Source: Nitrospirota bacterium (GTDB lineage: Bacteria > Nitrospirota > Thermodesulfovibrionia > UBA6902 > DSMQ01). From it: a DNA stretch of 64,000 bases. The notes below the pieces were generated by a model. The model was not told the DNA's origin. It searched no databases and saw nothing but the letters and a program-made list of their open reading frames with translations. The position numbers were made by a program, and so were the translations under genes. Below, in pieces: positions 1 to 8,856 of the stretch. The first letter of the stretch is position 1; every line of letters begins with the position of its first letter. The stretch is from assembly GCA_016208965.1 (NCBI GenBank), contig JACQXB010000016.1, positions 25,541 to 89,540 on the forward strand, in the 5' to 3' direction.

Positions 1-189
1 TGCTGAGGTCAATTTTCTCTCTCTCATGACAGTGTCTTTATCTTTCTGGAGCTGCCAAACCTTGTATTCAAGGTTAAAAACCGCTGTCCTAAGCCATATA
101 ATGGTAAATATACTTGCAAACATATAAAGCAGCCACCCAACCTTGATAAAGCCAATTCTCTTGTTTTTCTTTAATCGCCGTGTAATCAT
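1..189 (-). CDS. ftsL: FtsL-like cell division protein, partial (runs off window start)
   Basis: Minus-strand translation MITRRLKKNKRIGFIKVGWLLYMFASIFTIIWLRTAVFNLEYKVWQLQKDKDTV: short basic N-terminus, one TM, coiled coil; overlaps rsmH stop in the mraZ-rsmH-ftsL order. Confidence 0.7.
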   Translation of the reverse strand, partial: MITRRLKKNKRIGFIKVGWLLYMFASIFTIIWLRTAVFNLEYKVWQLQKDKDTVMRERKLTSA

Positions 190-1058
190 ATTTTCTCTCC
201 CACCCTAAGCTTGGCACTCCTTGAAGAGGGGTTAGACAAGACCTCCTCTCTACAGGGTGCTATGGGTTTTTTAGTAATAATATCAAACACTCCATGGGAT
301 GCAAGCCTTTTAAAAGAATGCTTCACAACTCTGTCTTCAAGGGAATGATAGGAAATTATGCAAAATCTTCCTCCTGCCCGGAGGATACTTACTCCTGCAT
401 CAATTGCCGCATTGAGTTCCACAAGCTCCCTGTTTACTTCAATCCTCAATGCCTGAAATGTCTTTGTTGCAGGATGAATCCTACCTCTTCGCGGTAGAGC
501 CCTTTCAATTATCTTTGCAAGTTCCATGCATGATGTGATAGGTCTTTTATTCCTGGCATTAACAATTGCCTTTGCTATTTTTCTACTAAACCTCTCTTCT
601 CCATATTCCCACAAAATATGCGAAATCCTTTCCTCAGAATATTCATTTACTATATCTTCTGCTGTAAACTTTTCTCTCTCATCCATCCTCATGTTCAGCA
701 GCTCATCTTTTAAAAAACTAAATCCCCTGCCCTCTGCCTTAAACTGTAAAGTAGAGACACCTAAGTCAAGCAGAATCCCATCAACCTTTTTATATCCTAT
801 ATTTTCAACTGCGATCTTCATGTTTGAAAATCTATCCCTTATAAGATGAACATTGTAGTTTTTTAATTTCTCCTGTGCTATCCCTAATGCCTTTTCATCA
901 CGGTCAATGCCAATAAGGGTGCATCCCTTAACAGCCTTTAAAACACTTTCTGCATGCCCCCCAAGTCCGACTGTGCCGTCCACATAAACACCGCCTTCTA
1001 CAGGCATCAGCATCTCTACTACCTCCTTCAACATTACAGGTACATGAACTATCCCCAT
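186..1058 (-). CDS. rsmH: 16S rRNA (cytosine-N4)-methyltransferase RsmH (MraW)
   Basis: HVPVMLKEVVEML, DGTVGLGGH, LLDLGVSTLQ, FQALRIEVN, ISYHSLEDR. Confidence 0.97.
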   Translation of the reverse strand: MGIVHVPVMLKEVVEMLMPVEGGVYVDGTVGLGGHAESVLKAVKGCTLIGIDRDEKALGIAQEKLKNYNVHLIRDRFSNMKIAVENIGYKKVDGILLDLGVSTLQFKAEGRGFSFLKDELLNMRMDEREKFTAEDIVNEYSEERISHILWEYGEERFSRKIAKAIVNARNKRPITSCMELAKIIERALPRRGRIHPATKTFQALRIEVNRELVELNAAIDAGVSILRAGGRFCIISYHSLEDRVVKHSFKRLASHGVFDIITKKPIAPCREEVLSNPSSRSAKLRVGEKI

Positions 1059-1523
1059 CTATAAGCCAAGATTTGAGAGTTGTTCCATAATAGCCCTTCT
1101 ATCTATCTTTGATGGGTCTGCAACACTGCCCAATTCATTCCTGTCCCATATCTCTATCCTGTTTCCCTGCCCAACTATAACTATCTCACCTTCTAAACCC
1201 GCGTCAGCCCTAAGGGCTGATGGTATAAGTACCCTTCCCTGCTTATCTATTTCGCACTCTATCGCTGAACCTACAACCCTGCGCATGTAGTATCTGACTG
1301 CTTCCAGCGTCTGCGGTTTTTCCTTTATCCTCTCCATGAGCTTGTTCCACTCCTCAACAGGATAGGCGCATACACAATTATCAAATGCATCATTGACAAA
1401 AATTAATTTAAGGTTATAATTGGATGAGAGTATTTCGCGGAAAGGAGCAGGGATAATGATTCTTCCCTTTGGGTCTAAGGAATAATAATGTTTACCATAG
1501 AATCCCGGCAAATTGCCCTCCAC
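1059..1523 (-). CDS. mraZ: MraZ transcriptional regulator
   Basis: Two SpoVT/AbrB-like halves (LDPKGRIIIPAPFRE; IDKQGRVLIPSALR) directly upstream of rsmH; GTG start. Confidence 0.95.
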   Translation of the reverse strand: MEGNLPGFYGKHYYSLDPKGRIIIPAPFREILSSNYNLKLIFVNDAFDNCVCAYPVEEWNKLMERIKEKPQTLEAVRYYMRRVVGSAIECEIDKQGRVLIPSALRADAGLEGEIVIVGQGNRIEIWDRNELGSVADPSKIDRRAIMEQLSNLGL

Positions 1524-1543
1524 TTTCTACCACTATTAACCAC
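1519..1543 (-). promoter_or_regulatory. Putative MraZ operator: GTGGT-N5-GTGGT-N5-GTGGA
   Basis: Three pentamers at 10-bp period on the minus strand, ending on the mraZ start codon. Confidence 0.55.
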
Positions 1544-1714
1544 AGTATAATGGCTTTTAGTGTAGTTGTCAAGTAAAAAAATAATGGTCTATACATTGAG
1601 GCTCTTGCAAAAGTCATAAAAAGAGAAGAGTTATCATTCCTGCCTGCTTGAAAGGTGAGATAAGAATTGCTGTTTCTGCTCGCTGCTTATGAGGATTTCA
1701 TTAGACACCTCTTT

Positions 1715-1860
1715 GGGATATTGTCCGCCAAATGAATCCCGTTAGAGATAAATCTCTAATCGGGATGAATTTGAATCATTGGTGGCAAAAGATGAAAACA
1801 GAAACCGTCAGACCCTACTAACCTTAGAGGTGCTTTGTGTCTAAACAATGGGTGTCATTC
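1715..1860 (+). pseudogene. IS3-family transposase C-terminal remnant with IS end
   Basis: LGYCPPNE...FESLVAKDENRNRQTLLTLEVLCV; terminal cagaccctactaa..ttagaggtgctttgtgtctaaacaatggg shared with 39757-39905. Confidence 0.65.
1737..1764. repeat. 28-nt palindrome TCCCGTTAGAGATAAATCTCTAATCGGG inserted in the IS3 remnant, flanked by ATGAA duplication
   Basis: ATGAA at 1732-1736 and 1765-1769; uninterrupted equivalent in the copy at ~39820-39860. Confidence 0.75.
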
Positions 1861-2049
1861 CAGTTTTTTTTGTTACCCTTAAATCAAGATTTGCTCTAAT
1901 TCTGCATGAAATCAAAGACATCCTCTTGGGAATCCTCTTGGAAACAAAAAATTGCCCCTGCCTTTGATAAATTCATAAAATATTTTTTCGGGAATATTTT
2001 GACAAAGTCTTTTGTAATGTATATAATATACATCATAGGAGGATAAATT

Positions 2050-2298
2050 ATGGCGACGCTTAAGAGAACACAAATGTATTTCCCCGAAGAACTGCTCAGA
2101 GAGCTGAAAAGAAAAGCCAGTGAGGAAAAAACTACTATTGCTAATATTGTAAGAGGCGCAGTTTCATCACTTCTTAAACAGGAAAAGGCAAAAAACTGGA
2201 TAGATGACTCTCTGTGGAATATGATTGGAGCCAGCGGTTCAAAGGACAATGACCTTTCTGTTAATCATGACAAATATCTATATGGGAAAAATAAATGA
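2050..2298 (+). CDS. Ribbon-helix-helix (CopG-like) antitoxin
   Basis: MATLKRTQMYFPEELLRELKRKASEEKTTIANIVRGAV; overlaps a downstream PIN gene. Confidence 0.8.
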   Translation: MATLKRTQMYFPEELLRELKRKASEEKTTIANIVRGAVSSLLKQEKAKNWIDDSLWNMIGASGSKDNDLSVNHDKYLYGKNK

Positions 2299-2696
2299 GG
2301 CTTTTTGTAGATACCTCGGCATGGCTTGCGCTTAATGATAGGAATGACCAGTACCATAATAAGGCAACGGCAAAGAGCGCAGAGATAAAGAAACAAAAAA
2401 TTGAACTTATTACTTCAGAATATATAATTGATGAGAGTATAACCCTGATACGATACCGGGTCTCTCATAAGGCAGCGGTTATTTTTGGTGATTCTTTGAT
2501 AAACAGCAGTATAGTCAGGATTATTGATGTAACAGGTGAAGATAGAATTAAGGCATGGGAAATGTTCAAGAAATATGAAGACAAGGAGATAAGTTTTACA
2601 GATTGCATAAGTTTTGTGCTGATGAAAAATTTAAAGCTTCACAAGGCTTTCACCTTTGATGAGCATTACAAACAAATAGGATTTGAGATATTATAA
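2295..2696 (+). CDS. PIN-domain toxin (VapC-like)
   Basis: MRLFVDTSAWLAL, acidic residues in SFTDCISFVLM and TFDEHY. Confidence 0.85.
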   Translation: MRLFVDTSAWLALNDRNDQYHNKATAKSAEIKKQKIELITSEYIIDESITLIRYRVSHKAAVIFGDSLINSSIVRIIDVTGEDRIKAWEMFKKYEDKEISFTDCISFVLMKNLKLHKAFTFDEHYKQIGFEIL

Positions 2697-2973
2697 TGAT
2701 TAAGATCAACTACGGGAGTGTGGTATCCCTCTTGGGCTTCTGGTCTAGATTTTGTTTAACGCATTGTATTTAAAAGACAAATCAACCATTCTGTAATTTC
2801 CGTGTAATTGCCTATTTTCTATACATCATGCTATTTTCAGCTACAATTTTGGCTACAGTCAAAATGTCTTTAGTTCTTCCTGAAACAAATGGAATAGGTA
2901 TTTCGCCCATAATAATAGAGGCTCATCGTTAAAGAGAGTGGGTAAAATATTACTTTTAAAAGGTTGCCCAGCT

Positions 2974-3020
2974 TAATCCCCCCTTTAGAAAAGGGGGGCG
3001 AGGGGGGATTTGAAAAGGCT
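2974..3020. repeat. C/G palindrome (family A, CCCCTTT..AAAGGGG)
   Basis: taatccccccttta-gaaaaggggggcgaggggggattt. Confidence 0.8.
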
Positions 3021-3032
3021 TTGCAGGTAATT

Positions 3033-3290
3033 ATGCTTTCGTATAATAAAACCCTGAAACAGCTATCGAGAAAACTGAGAAGAGACATGACCGATGCTGA
3101 GCAGTTGCTCTGGTCAAAAATGCAGTTTTGGAGCAGATATTTAATGAATTATGATTCACAAAATCTCCCCTCACCTCTCTTTTCCAAAGAGGGGAAGGAG
3201 AAGAACAAAAAGGGGCAAATTTACCCACACTCTTACGCGAAAAGCCATAATAGATTTCTATTGAAAATCTTTAAAATCCTGCCAGTATAA
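3033..3290 (+). pseudogene. DUF559-like (Vsr-related) endonuclease fragment, truncated by a second palindrome
   Basis: MLSYNKTLKQLSRKLRRDMTDAEQLLWSKMQ is the DUF559 N-terminus, then NLPSPLFSKEGK repeat sequence. Confidence 0.6.
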
Positions 3291-3483
3291 TAAAACTACA
3301 AATTATATAGAATCAGTAAAATCATTAGCCGATACTTTTTTTGAGGATGAATGGCCTCGTATTGAGCTGGTGTTATTAGGTAGTTATGAGTAAATATAAA
3401 TCTTCAAAATGTGGTATTATTCAGGTGTATGGAATATAATTCATTTCATTAAATGAAGATTTAAATTTAGATAGGAGATAAAA

Positions 3484-3678
3484 ATGTTAAAAATTCACAA
3501 AAATATTGTACTTGATGAAAGTCAAAAGCCTGTTGCTGTCCAGATTCCAATGGAGGAGTTTGAACGGTTAGAAGAAATAATAGAGAATTATGGATTATCA
3601 AAGTTAATGGATGAAGTAAAGAACGATGAACAGCTTTCAATTGAAAATGCAAAAAAATATTATCAATCATTGAAGTAA
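3484..3678 (+). CDS. Phd/RelB-like orphan antitoxin
   Basis: MLKIHKNIVLDESQKPVAVQIPMEEFERLEEIIENYGLSKLMDE. Confidence 0.6.
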   Translation: MLKIHKNIVLDESQKPVAVQIPMEEFERLEEIIENYGLSKLMDEVKNDEQLSIENAKKYYQSLK

Positions 3679-3708
3679 AAATGTGGGGAGTGGAAGATAA
3701 CTTATTAT

Positions 3709-6700
3709 TCAAGTAAAGACTGCTTCACTCTTTAAATACTCAAATGACCCATCTATTGTCCACATGTATAATTGAGAGGGTTCTTTAAGTTGTTGCCCGC
3801 GATACCTTGAAACTACGGCATAATTTACCTTTAAATCTTTTAATTGAGTCATATCACCCCAGAGTTTTTCAAACTGTGCTACAAGGTAAATATCTTCCTG
3901 TCCGATTCCCCATACCTGTTTTACATTTTTGATAGTGACATAGGTTGGTATCTTTCTTTCAACTGATTGTATTGCCTCAATTATCCTGTTCTTAGCACTT
4001 AAATCTTTTTCTGCTTGAACAGTCAGATTTCTGTCAATACCAAAATATTCAAGCAGTTCGTCTATAGTAATCCAGTTTGTAAGGGTATTATAATAACTTG
4101 ATTTATATTCATCTTCCTCCCTCGGCAGTGCTAACCCCTCTATAAGTTGAATACGGCCGTTTATTTTTGCTAACCCGCCTCCCTTATCCTCTATTCGTCT
4201 TGGTGTCACTTCAAAGGTCAGGCAGGATTGGTTTGAAATGTGCATTCCCAATAAAGCAGGCTCTATATGTGTGCCTAATGTGTCAATGTTATGGCATAGT
4301 AAATACTTGAGGTTGGGATTTTCCGTTATTATTCTACCCAGTGTGCCATTCTTTATAAGGTTGGGGATTTCATACCAGTGACCCGGGGGGTTGAATCTCA
4401 GAATAGGTTTATTCTCTGAATAGTCTTCACCTTCTCCTCGGGATTTTGCCCATTCAATTAATGCCTTATGTGTATCGTCAAGGAGCTTCTGTATATTCTC
4501 ATCCTGCTTCTGCTGAAGCTGCTCATTCCAGTAAAATCTAAGGTCCCTTTCCATAGGGTAAACCCTGCGTCCAATAGTCTTTGCAGGTGACAGATATATC
4601 TGACCCTCATAATTAAAATAATTAAATCTCTCCAAGTATCTCTGAATAGCATTGTGGGTTAAATAACTTGTTGTAAAGATGTGAGTTATTCTGTGCCCTG
4701 ACTGCTCTCCTGTTTTTCTGCTCTTTGCAAGATGGGATTCAATAAATGTTCTGTATTTGCCTTCTATTTCAATAAAGGGGCTGATTGGCTTGACAACTGC
4801 AGCACCGTGTGTCCAGCGGCTGCCAATGCCTCCTGCAAATGTGACTACCGCAGCCTCATTGCTTTTAAGAGACTCCATCCCTGATTTATAGAATTCGTTA
4901 TTCCCTTTAATCCTATCAAAGTGAAAAACCTCATCAGGTTTTACATCTTCAATCTTTGTTGTAAGAGGCAGCCTGTTTTTTGATAAGCCGATGTCTCCTA
5001 TTTTAAGCATGGATTTCATGTGTCCATGCGATTTGTAATCAAACCCGTATCTGTTCTTTATGTCTTCTTCATCTAAAAATTCCCCTTCACTCTCCTTTAT
5101 TAAGGAGGGAGTGGTGGGATTAGAGAGAGCAGGTATTTTTGCATCTGAACCTTTAAGTAGTTGAGCAACAATACCGTCATGATTAAATTTAAAATCATAG
5201 ACAACCGGGTCAATAATAAAAGGAAAAGAGTTATTGTATATATTTTTTAATTCATTCATGATTTCAAGTATCCTCTTTTTAAACACGTTGTTTACCTGAG
5301 GGTCTACAATAAATGCCATCCCACCGCCTGACATGCCGCCGAGCATCAGGAACCCCCAATAATGGTCTCTAAATTCTTCTTTAATTTTATTAATCAGGTC
5401 ATTTGTAAATGCATTGTTTACCCATGGTATCACCTTCTGTATGGACTCTTCCCAGTCAAGTGTTGTCAGCCTGCCGAGTTCTTTCATGTCTCCGCATTTA
5501 AGGGCATGGACAATTTTATCAAACAATCTAATACCCTTAAGCCGTGCGTCCCATTCTTTTTCATACTTCAAGAGATATTTTTCTGTAACCATTTCAAGAA
5601 TAGGTCCTACATCTTGAGAGATTCCTCCGTGAACCAGTACCATTGAGTTGATTATTCTTTCTTCTATATCTTCAGACACTTCATCTTTTGTGAAGAGCTT
5701 ATGTTCTGGAAGCAGACACCCTCTGCTCACCCCGCATTCAGGGTCTCCTGCCTTCGCCAATCTCCCTGTAATCACTTTTATGCCTGGCCAGAGGCCGCCC
5801 GAGTCCTGCCAGCCGCCGCCTGAGCCGCCAAGCCACTCGCCGAGAATTGCCCTTGATACCACAGTCCGTCTTTCTTCTTCAGTGAGAGAGCCTGTCTGGT
5901 TTTTAATCTGTCCACTGAATCTCATCAAACGTGTAATGATTGTTGATAGCAGAGTGGTACTCACTGCGAGTCTTGAACCCTTGGGGATATTGTTAACTCT
6001 TGTGACTATCTCTATTCCGCCATGTTTGTTCAATAATTTTTGTAATAGGTCATTTAAAAAAATATCTGTTTTTTCAAAACATGGGGGCACTATCCCTGAT
6101 GCAACAACCCCTGCCTTTAATAAAGAAAGGTAATCATTCCCGAAATTGAATAATTCCTCTATTGTGGTTATATCCTTGGATGTCTTCAGGTCAACGGATG
6201 TTAAACGTATAAGCGGTTCCTCAATGTAACGGCAGTAACATTCGCATGGCGGCAGTATATCGCCTTCACTGCCGTGAATCTTTAAATCAACAGATATGTT
6301 GACAACCCTTGCACCTTCTGGAAAGTCCATTCCAAGAAAAAATATATCAGACCACCCGCTGTGAGAGGGGTCAAGACGTACGGGTGATGCATCAAATCCA
6401 ACCGGATAGAGACCGCTTGCAGGGTCAGAAATTATCAACTCTGCCGGTACAGAATAAGGGTACTCATTCAGCCCCTTTATATTGAAAAGATGAAAATTTT
6501 CATTACAATAACTGATAGATAGTTTTACCTGGTCAAGTAGGTATTTAAAAGATAATCTGTGATATGAATCGGCTATTGCACTAAAGATGGCGCTATTGTA
6601 ACTGCAGTTTTCTGTTATCTCTTTTAAGTAGATCTCTATGGATTTTTCAAAATCTCTCCCCAGTGCTGCCTTTACACCTTCAAAGGGGATTTTCCCATGT

Positions 6701-6927
6701 TGTATTACCTCCTCATTCATCTGAAGGTAAAATCTGTAAAGCACAAAAAGAAAAAGCAATGCCCGCACTTTATGGTAGAGATTGGTAGAGGTTTTACGAA
6801 ATACCTCTAATTCCTCCGCACATTTCAGGAGTTCATCTTTGTTTTTATTCTGGAGAAGGGAATTAATAGAACGATTACAAATGGTATCATCTTTGTTAGT
6901 TATGGTTTCTATAAGCTCATTTTTCAC
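3709..6927 (-). CDS. Bifunctional GHMP-kinase-like / UTP-sugar-1-phosphate nucleotidyltransferase fusion (1072 aa)
   Basis: N-half: PKGSRLAVSTTLLS, LGGSGGGWQDSGGLWPGIKVITG, LGGMSGGGMAFIVDP (fucokinase/HddA-like GHMP motifs). C-half: VVTFAGGIGSRWTHGAAVVKPISPFIEIEGKYRTFIE (UDPGP-like). Confidence 0.7.
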   Translation of the reverse strand: MKNELIETITNKDDTICNRSINSLLQNKNKDELLKCAEELEVFRKTSTNLYHKVRALLFLFVLYRFYLQMNEEVIQHGKIPFEGVKAALGRDFEKSIEIYLKEITENCSYNSAIFSAIADSYHRLSFKYLLDQVKLSISYCNENFHLFNIKGLNEYPYSVPAELIISDPASGLYPVGFDASPVRLDPSHSGWSDIFFLGMDFPEGARVVNISVDLKIHGSEGDILPPCECYCRYIEEPLIRLTSVDLKTSKDITTIEELFNFGNDYLSLLKAGVVASGIVPPCFEKTDIFLNDLLQKLLNKHGGIEIVTRVNNIPKGSRLAVSTTLLSTIITRLMRFSGQIKNQTGSLTEEERRTVVSRAILGEWLGGSGGGWQDSGGLWPGIKVITGRLAKAGDPECGVSRGCLLPEHKLFTKDEVSEDIEERIINSMVLVHGGISQDVGPILEMVTEKYLLKYEKEWDARLKGIRLFDKIVHALKCGDMKELGRLTTLDWEESIQKVIPWVNNAFTNDLINKIKEEFRDHYWGFLMLGGMSGGGMAFIVDPQVNNVFKKRILEIMNELKNIYNNSFPFIIDPVVYDFKFNHDGIVAQLLKGSDAKIPALSNPTTPSLIKESEGEFLDEEDIKNRYGFDYKSHGHMKSMLKIGDIGLSKNRLPLTTKIEDVKPDEVFHFDRIKGNNEFYKSGMESLKSNEAAVVTFAGGIGSRWTHGAAVVKPISPFIEIEGKYRTFIESHLAKSRKTGEQSGHRITHIFTTSYLTHNAIQRYLERFNYFNYEGQIYLSPAKTIGRRVYPMERDLRFYWNEQLQQKQDENIQKLLDDTHKALIEWAKSRGEGEDYSENKPILRFNPPGHWYEIPNLIKNGTLGRIITENPNLKYLLCHNIDTLGTHIEPALLGMHISNQSCLTFEVTPRRIEDKGGGLAKINGRIQLIEGLALPREEDEYKSSYYNTLTNWITIDELLEYFGIDRNLTVQAEKDLSAKNRIIEAIQSVERKIPTYVTIKNVKQVWGIGQEDIYLVAQFEKLWGDMTQLKDLKVNYAVVSRYRGQQLKEPSQLYMWTIDGSFEYLKSEAVFT
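5081..5119. repeat. Family A palindrome in frame in the fusion protein linker
   Basis: tccccttcactctcctttattaaggagggagtggtggga, encodes NPTTPSLIKESEGE. Confidence 0.65.
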
Positions 6928-6992
6928 AATTTAAAAAGATGATTTCTCAGATTTAATTCACCAACTAATTTGGAGATGAAACGATTTTTTTA

Positions 6993-7080
6993 TGGTGCCG
7001 AAGGCCGGACTCGAACCGGCACGCCATTGCTGACGAGGGATTTTAAGTCCCTTGCGTCTACCAATTCCGCCACTCCGGCA
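6993..7080 (-). tRNA. tRNA-Leu (TAA), CCA encoded
   Basis: Minus strand TGCCGGAGTGGCGGAATTGGTAGACGCAAGGGACTTAAAATCCC...GGTTCGAGTCCGGCCTTCGGCACCA; long variable arm. Confidence 0.95.
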
Positions 7081-7101
7081 ATAAAATCAGTTATTAGTTA
7101 T

Positions 7102-7380
7102 TAATACAAACGCATTAAATTAGTTTACATTGTCATTGCGAGCGACCAACGGGAGCGTGGCAATCCGACCTGAAAGGTCGTTGCGAGTCCCGACATTTCG
7201 GGACGTGGCAATCTCAAAAGAGATTCTTCGCTACGCTCAGAATGACACTTTGTGTCAGATTGCGGAGCCTGTTCCGAGCATGTCTTGAGATTGCTTCTGC
7301 CCCGATAAATTGGGACATCGCAATGACAGGCGAGGAATCACACTCCTCGCAATGACACTTTGATTAATGCGTTTGTATTA
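7102..7380. mobile_element. MITE-like element, 17-bp perfect TIRs enclosing GTCATTGCGAG-type repeats
   Basis: TAATACAAACGCATTAA (7102-7118) and TTAATGCGTTTGTATTA (7364-7380). Confidence 0.75.
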
Positions 7381-7416
7381 CTCTAAAAACTAAAAACAAA
7401 TAAAAATATAATATTA

Positions 7417-8856
7417 TTATTTTTCAGTTTTTCTTTTATACGCATCTTCAAATCTTATTATATCGTCTTCTTCAAGATAATCACCATTCTGAACTTCTAT
7501 AATTTGCAAAGGTATTTTGCCGGGATTTTCAAGCCGGTGTCTTGTAGACATGGGAATATACGTGCTTTCATTGGAATGCACATCATACGCTTTGTCTCCA
7601 TTTGTTACACGTGCTGTGCCTGATACAACAATCCAATGTTCGCTGCGGTGATGATGCAGCTGATGACTAAGCTTGGCGCCTGGTTTTACCTCTATTTTTT
7701 TAATCTTGAACCTGTCACTTGTCTCAAGCACTGTAAATGAACCCCATGGTCTAAATACAGTAATGTGGGTCATATATTCTTTTGCCCCGCGTTTTTTAAG
7801 GATATCAACGACCTTCCGCACATCCTGCGCCTTATCCCTTGAACATATAAGTGTTGCATCAGGAGTATCAACTACAACCATGTTTTCAAGCCCTGCTGCT
7901 GCAACAAGTCTGCTGCCACAGTAAAGAATAGAGTTTTTGTTATCAATAGAGATGATATTGCCTTTTTTAACATTATTATCCATATCAACGGGCATCACAC
8001 AATCAAGGGCATTCCAGTTGCCTACGTCACTCCATCCAATTTCTGCGGGAACCACAGCAACATTATCTGCTCTTTCAAGAACGCCGTAATCTATTGACTC
8101 TGGTTTAAATTTTGAGAATACAGTCTCTGTAATTTCCTTGCTCTTTCCCGTGCCTAAAGCTTTCTCGATCTTAGCAAGTCCCTCATGCAATTTAGGCATA
8201 TACTTTTTTATTGCCGCAAGTATAGTATCAGCCTGCCAGATAAACATACCGCTGTTCCAGTAGTAATTGCCATCTTTTAAATATTTCAATGCGTTATTCT
8301 TATCAGGTTTTTCTATAAATTTTTCTACATTATAAATGCCTTCTTTTATTCTCTTTCCGCTTTTTATATATCCGTATCCTGTCTCGGGTTTATCAGGTTT
8401 TATACCAATAGTTACAATGTATCCATCCGCAGATGCTCTGACTCCAATAAGCACTGAATTATGGAACTTCTTCTTGTTTTTGATTACATGATCAGATGGA
8501 AGAACAACCATTATTGCCTGGGGGTCAAGATGCCTTAGATGAATCGCTGCAAGCCCTATGGCTGGAGCAGTATTTTTTGCTTCAGGCTCAACTATTAAAC
8601 GTGAATCCCACGAAGCTCCTGTTATGGGGAAAAGCTGTAAATTAATTGATTCAGCTTGACCTGAATTTGTAACTATATAGGTACGCTCTAACGGTATCAT
8701 AGGACTTACCCTTGAAACCGTAGCCTGCAGCAAAGTTTGTTTATCACTGCCAATACTCAAAAGCTGTTTGGGAGTTTCTTCTCTACTTAGAGGCCAGAAC
8801 CTCGTACCAGAGCCTCCTGCAATTATAACCGCATATACTTCCCTGCTTTTATTCAT
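7417..8856 (-). CDS. manC: Mannose-1-phosphate guanylyltransferase / mannose-6-phosphate isomerase
   Basis: IIAGGSGTRFWPLSREETPKQLL; VVLPSDH; C-terminal cupin FRPWGSFTVLE..SHQLHHHRSEHWIVVSGTA. Confidence 0.95.
   Translation of the reverse strand: MNKSREVYAVIIAGGSGTRFWPLSREETPKQLLSIGSDKQTLLQATVSRVSPMIPLERTYIVTNSGQAESINLQLFPITGASWDSRLIVEPEAKNTAPAIGLAAIHLRHLDPQAIMVVLPSDHVIKNKKKFHNSVLIGVRASADGYIVTIGIKPDKPETGYGYIKSGKRIKEGIYNVEKFIEKPDKNNALKYLKDGNYYWNSGMFIWQADTILAAIKKYMPKLHEGLAKIEKALGTGKSKEITETVFSKFKPESIDYGVLERADNVAVVPAEIGWSDVGNWNALDCVMPVDMDNNVKKGNIISIDNKNSILYCGSRLVAAAGLENMVVVDTPDATLICSRDKAQDVRKVVDILKKRGAKEYMTHITVFRPWGSFTVLETSDRFKIKKIEVKPGAKLSHQLHHHRSEHWIVVSGTARVTNGDKAYDVHSNESTYIPMSTRHRLENPGKIPLQIIEVQNGDYLEEDDIIRFEDAYKRKTEK

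Noticed and set aside
1896-2249. 117-aa minus-strand ORF overlapping the RHH antitoxin
   Set aside because: Low-complexity antisense frame; the plus-strand RHH/PIN pair explains the region.
3300-3390. Possible reading frame YIESVKSLADTFFEDEWPRIELVLLGSYE*
   Set aside because: Too short and without a recognisable family; could be debris of the DUF559 gene but not supportable.
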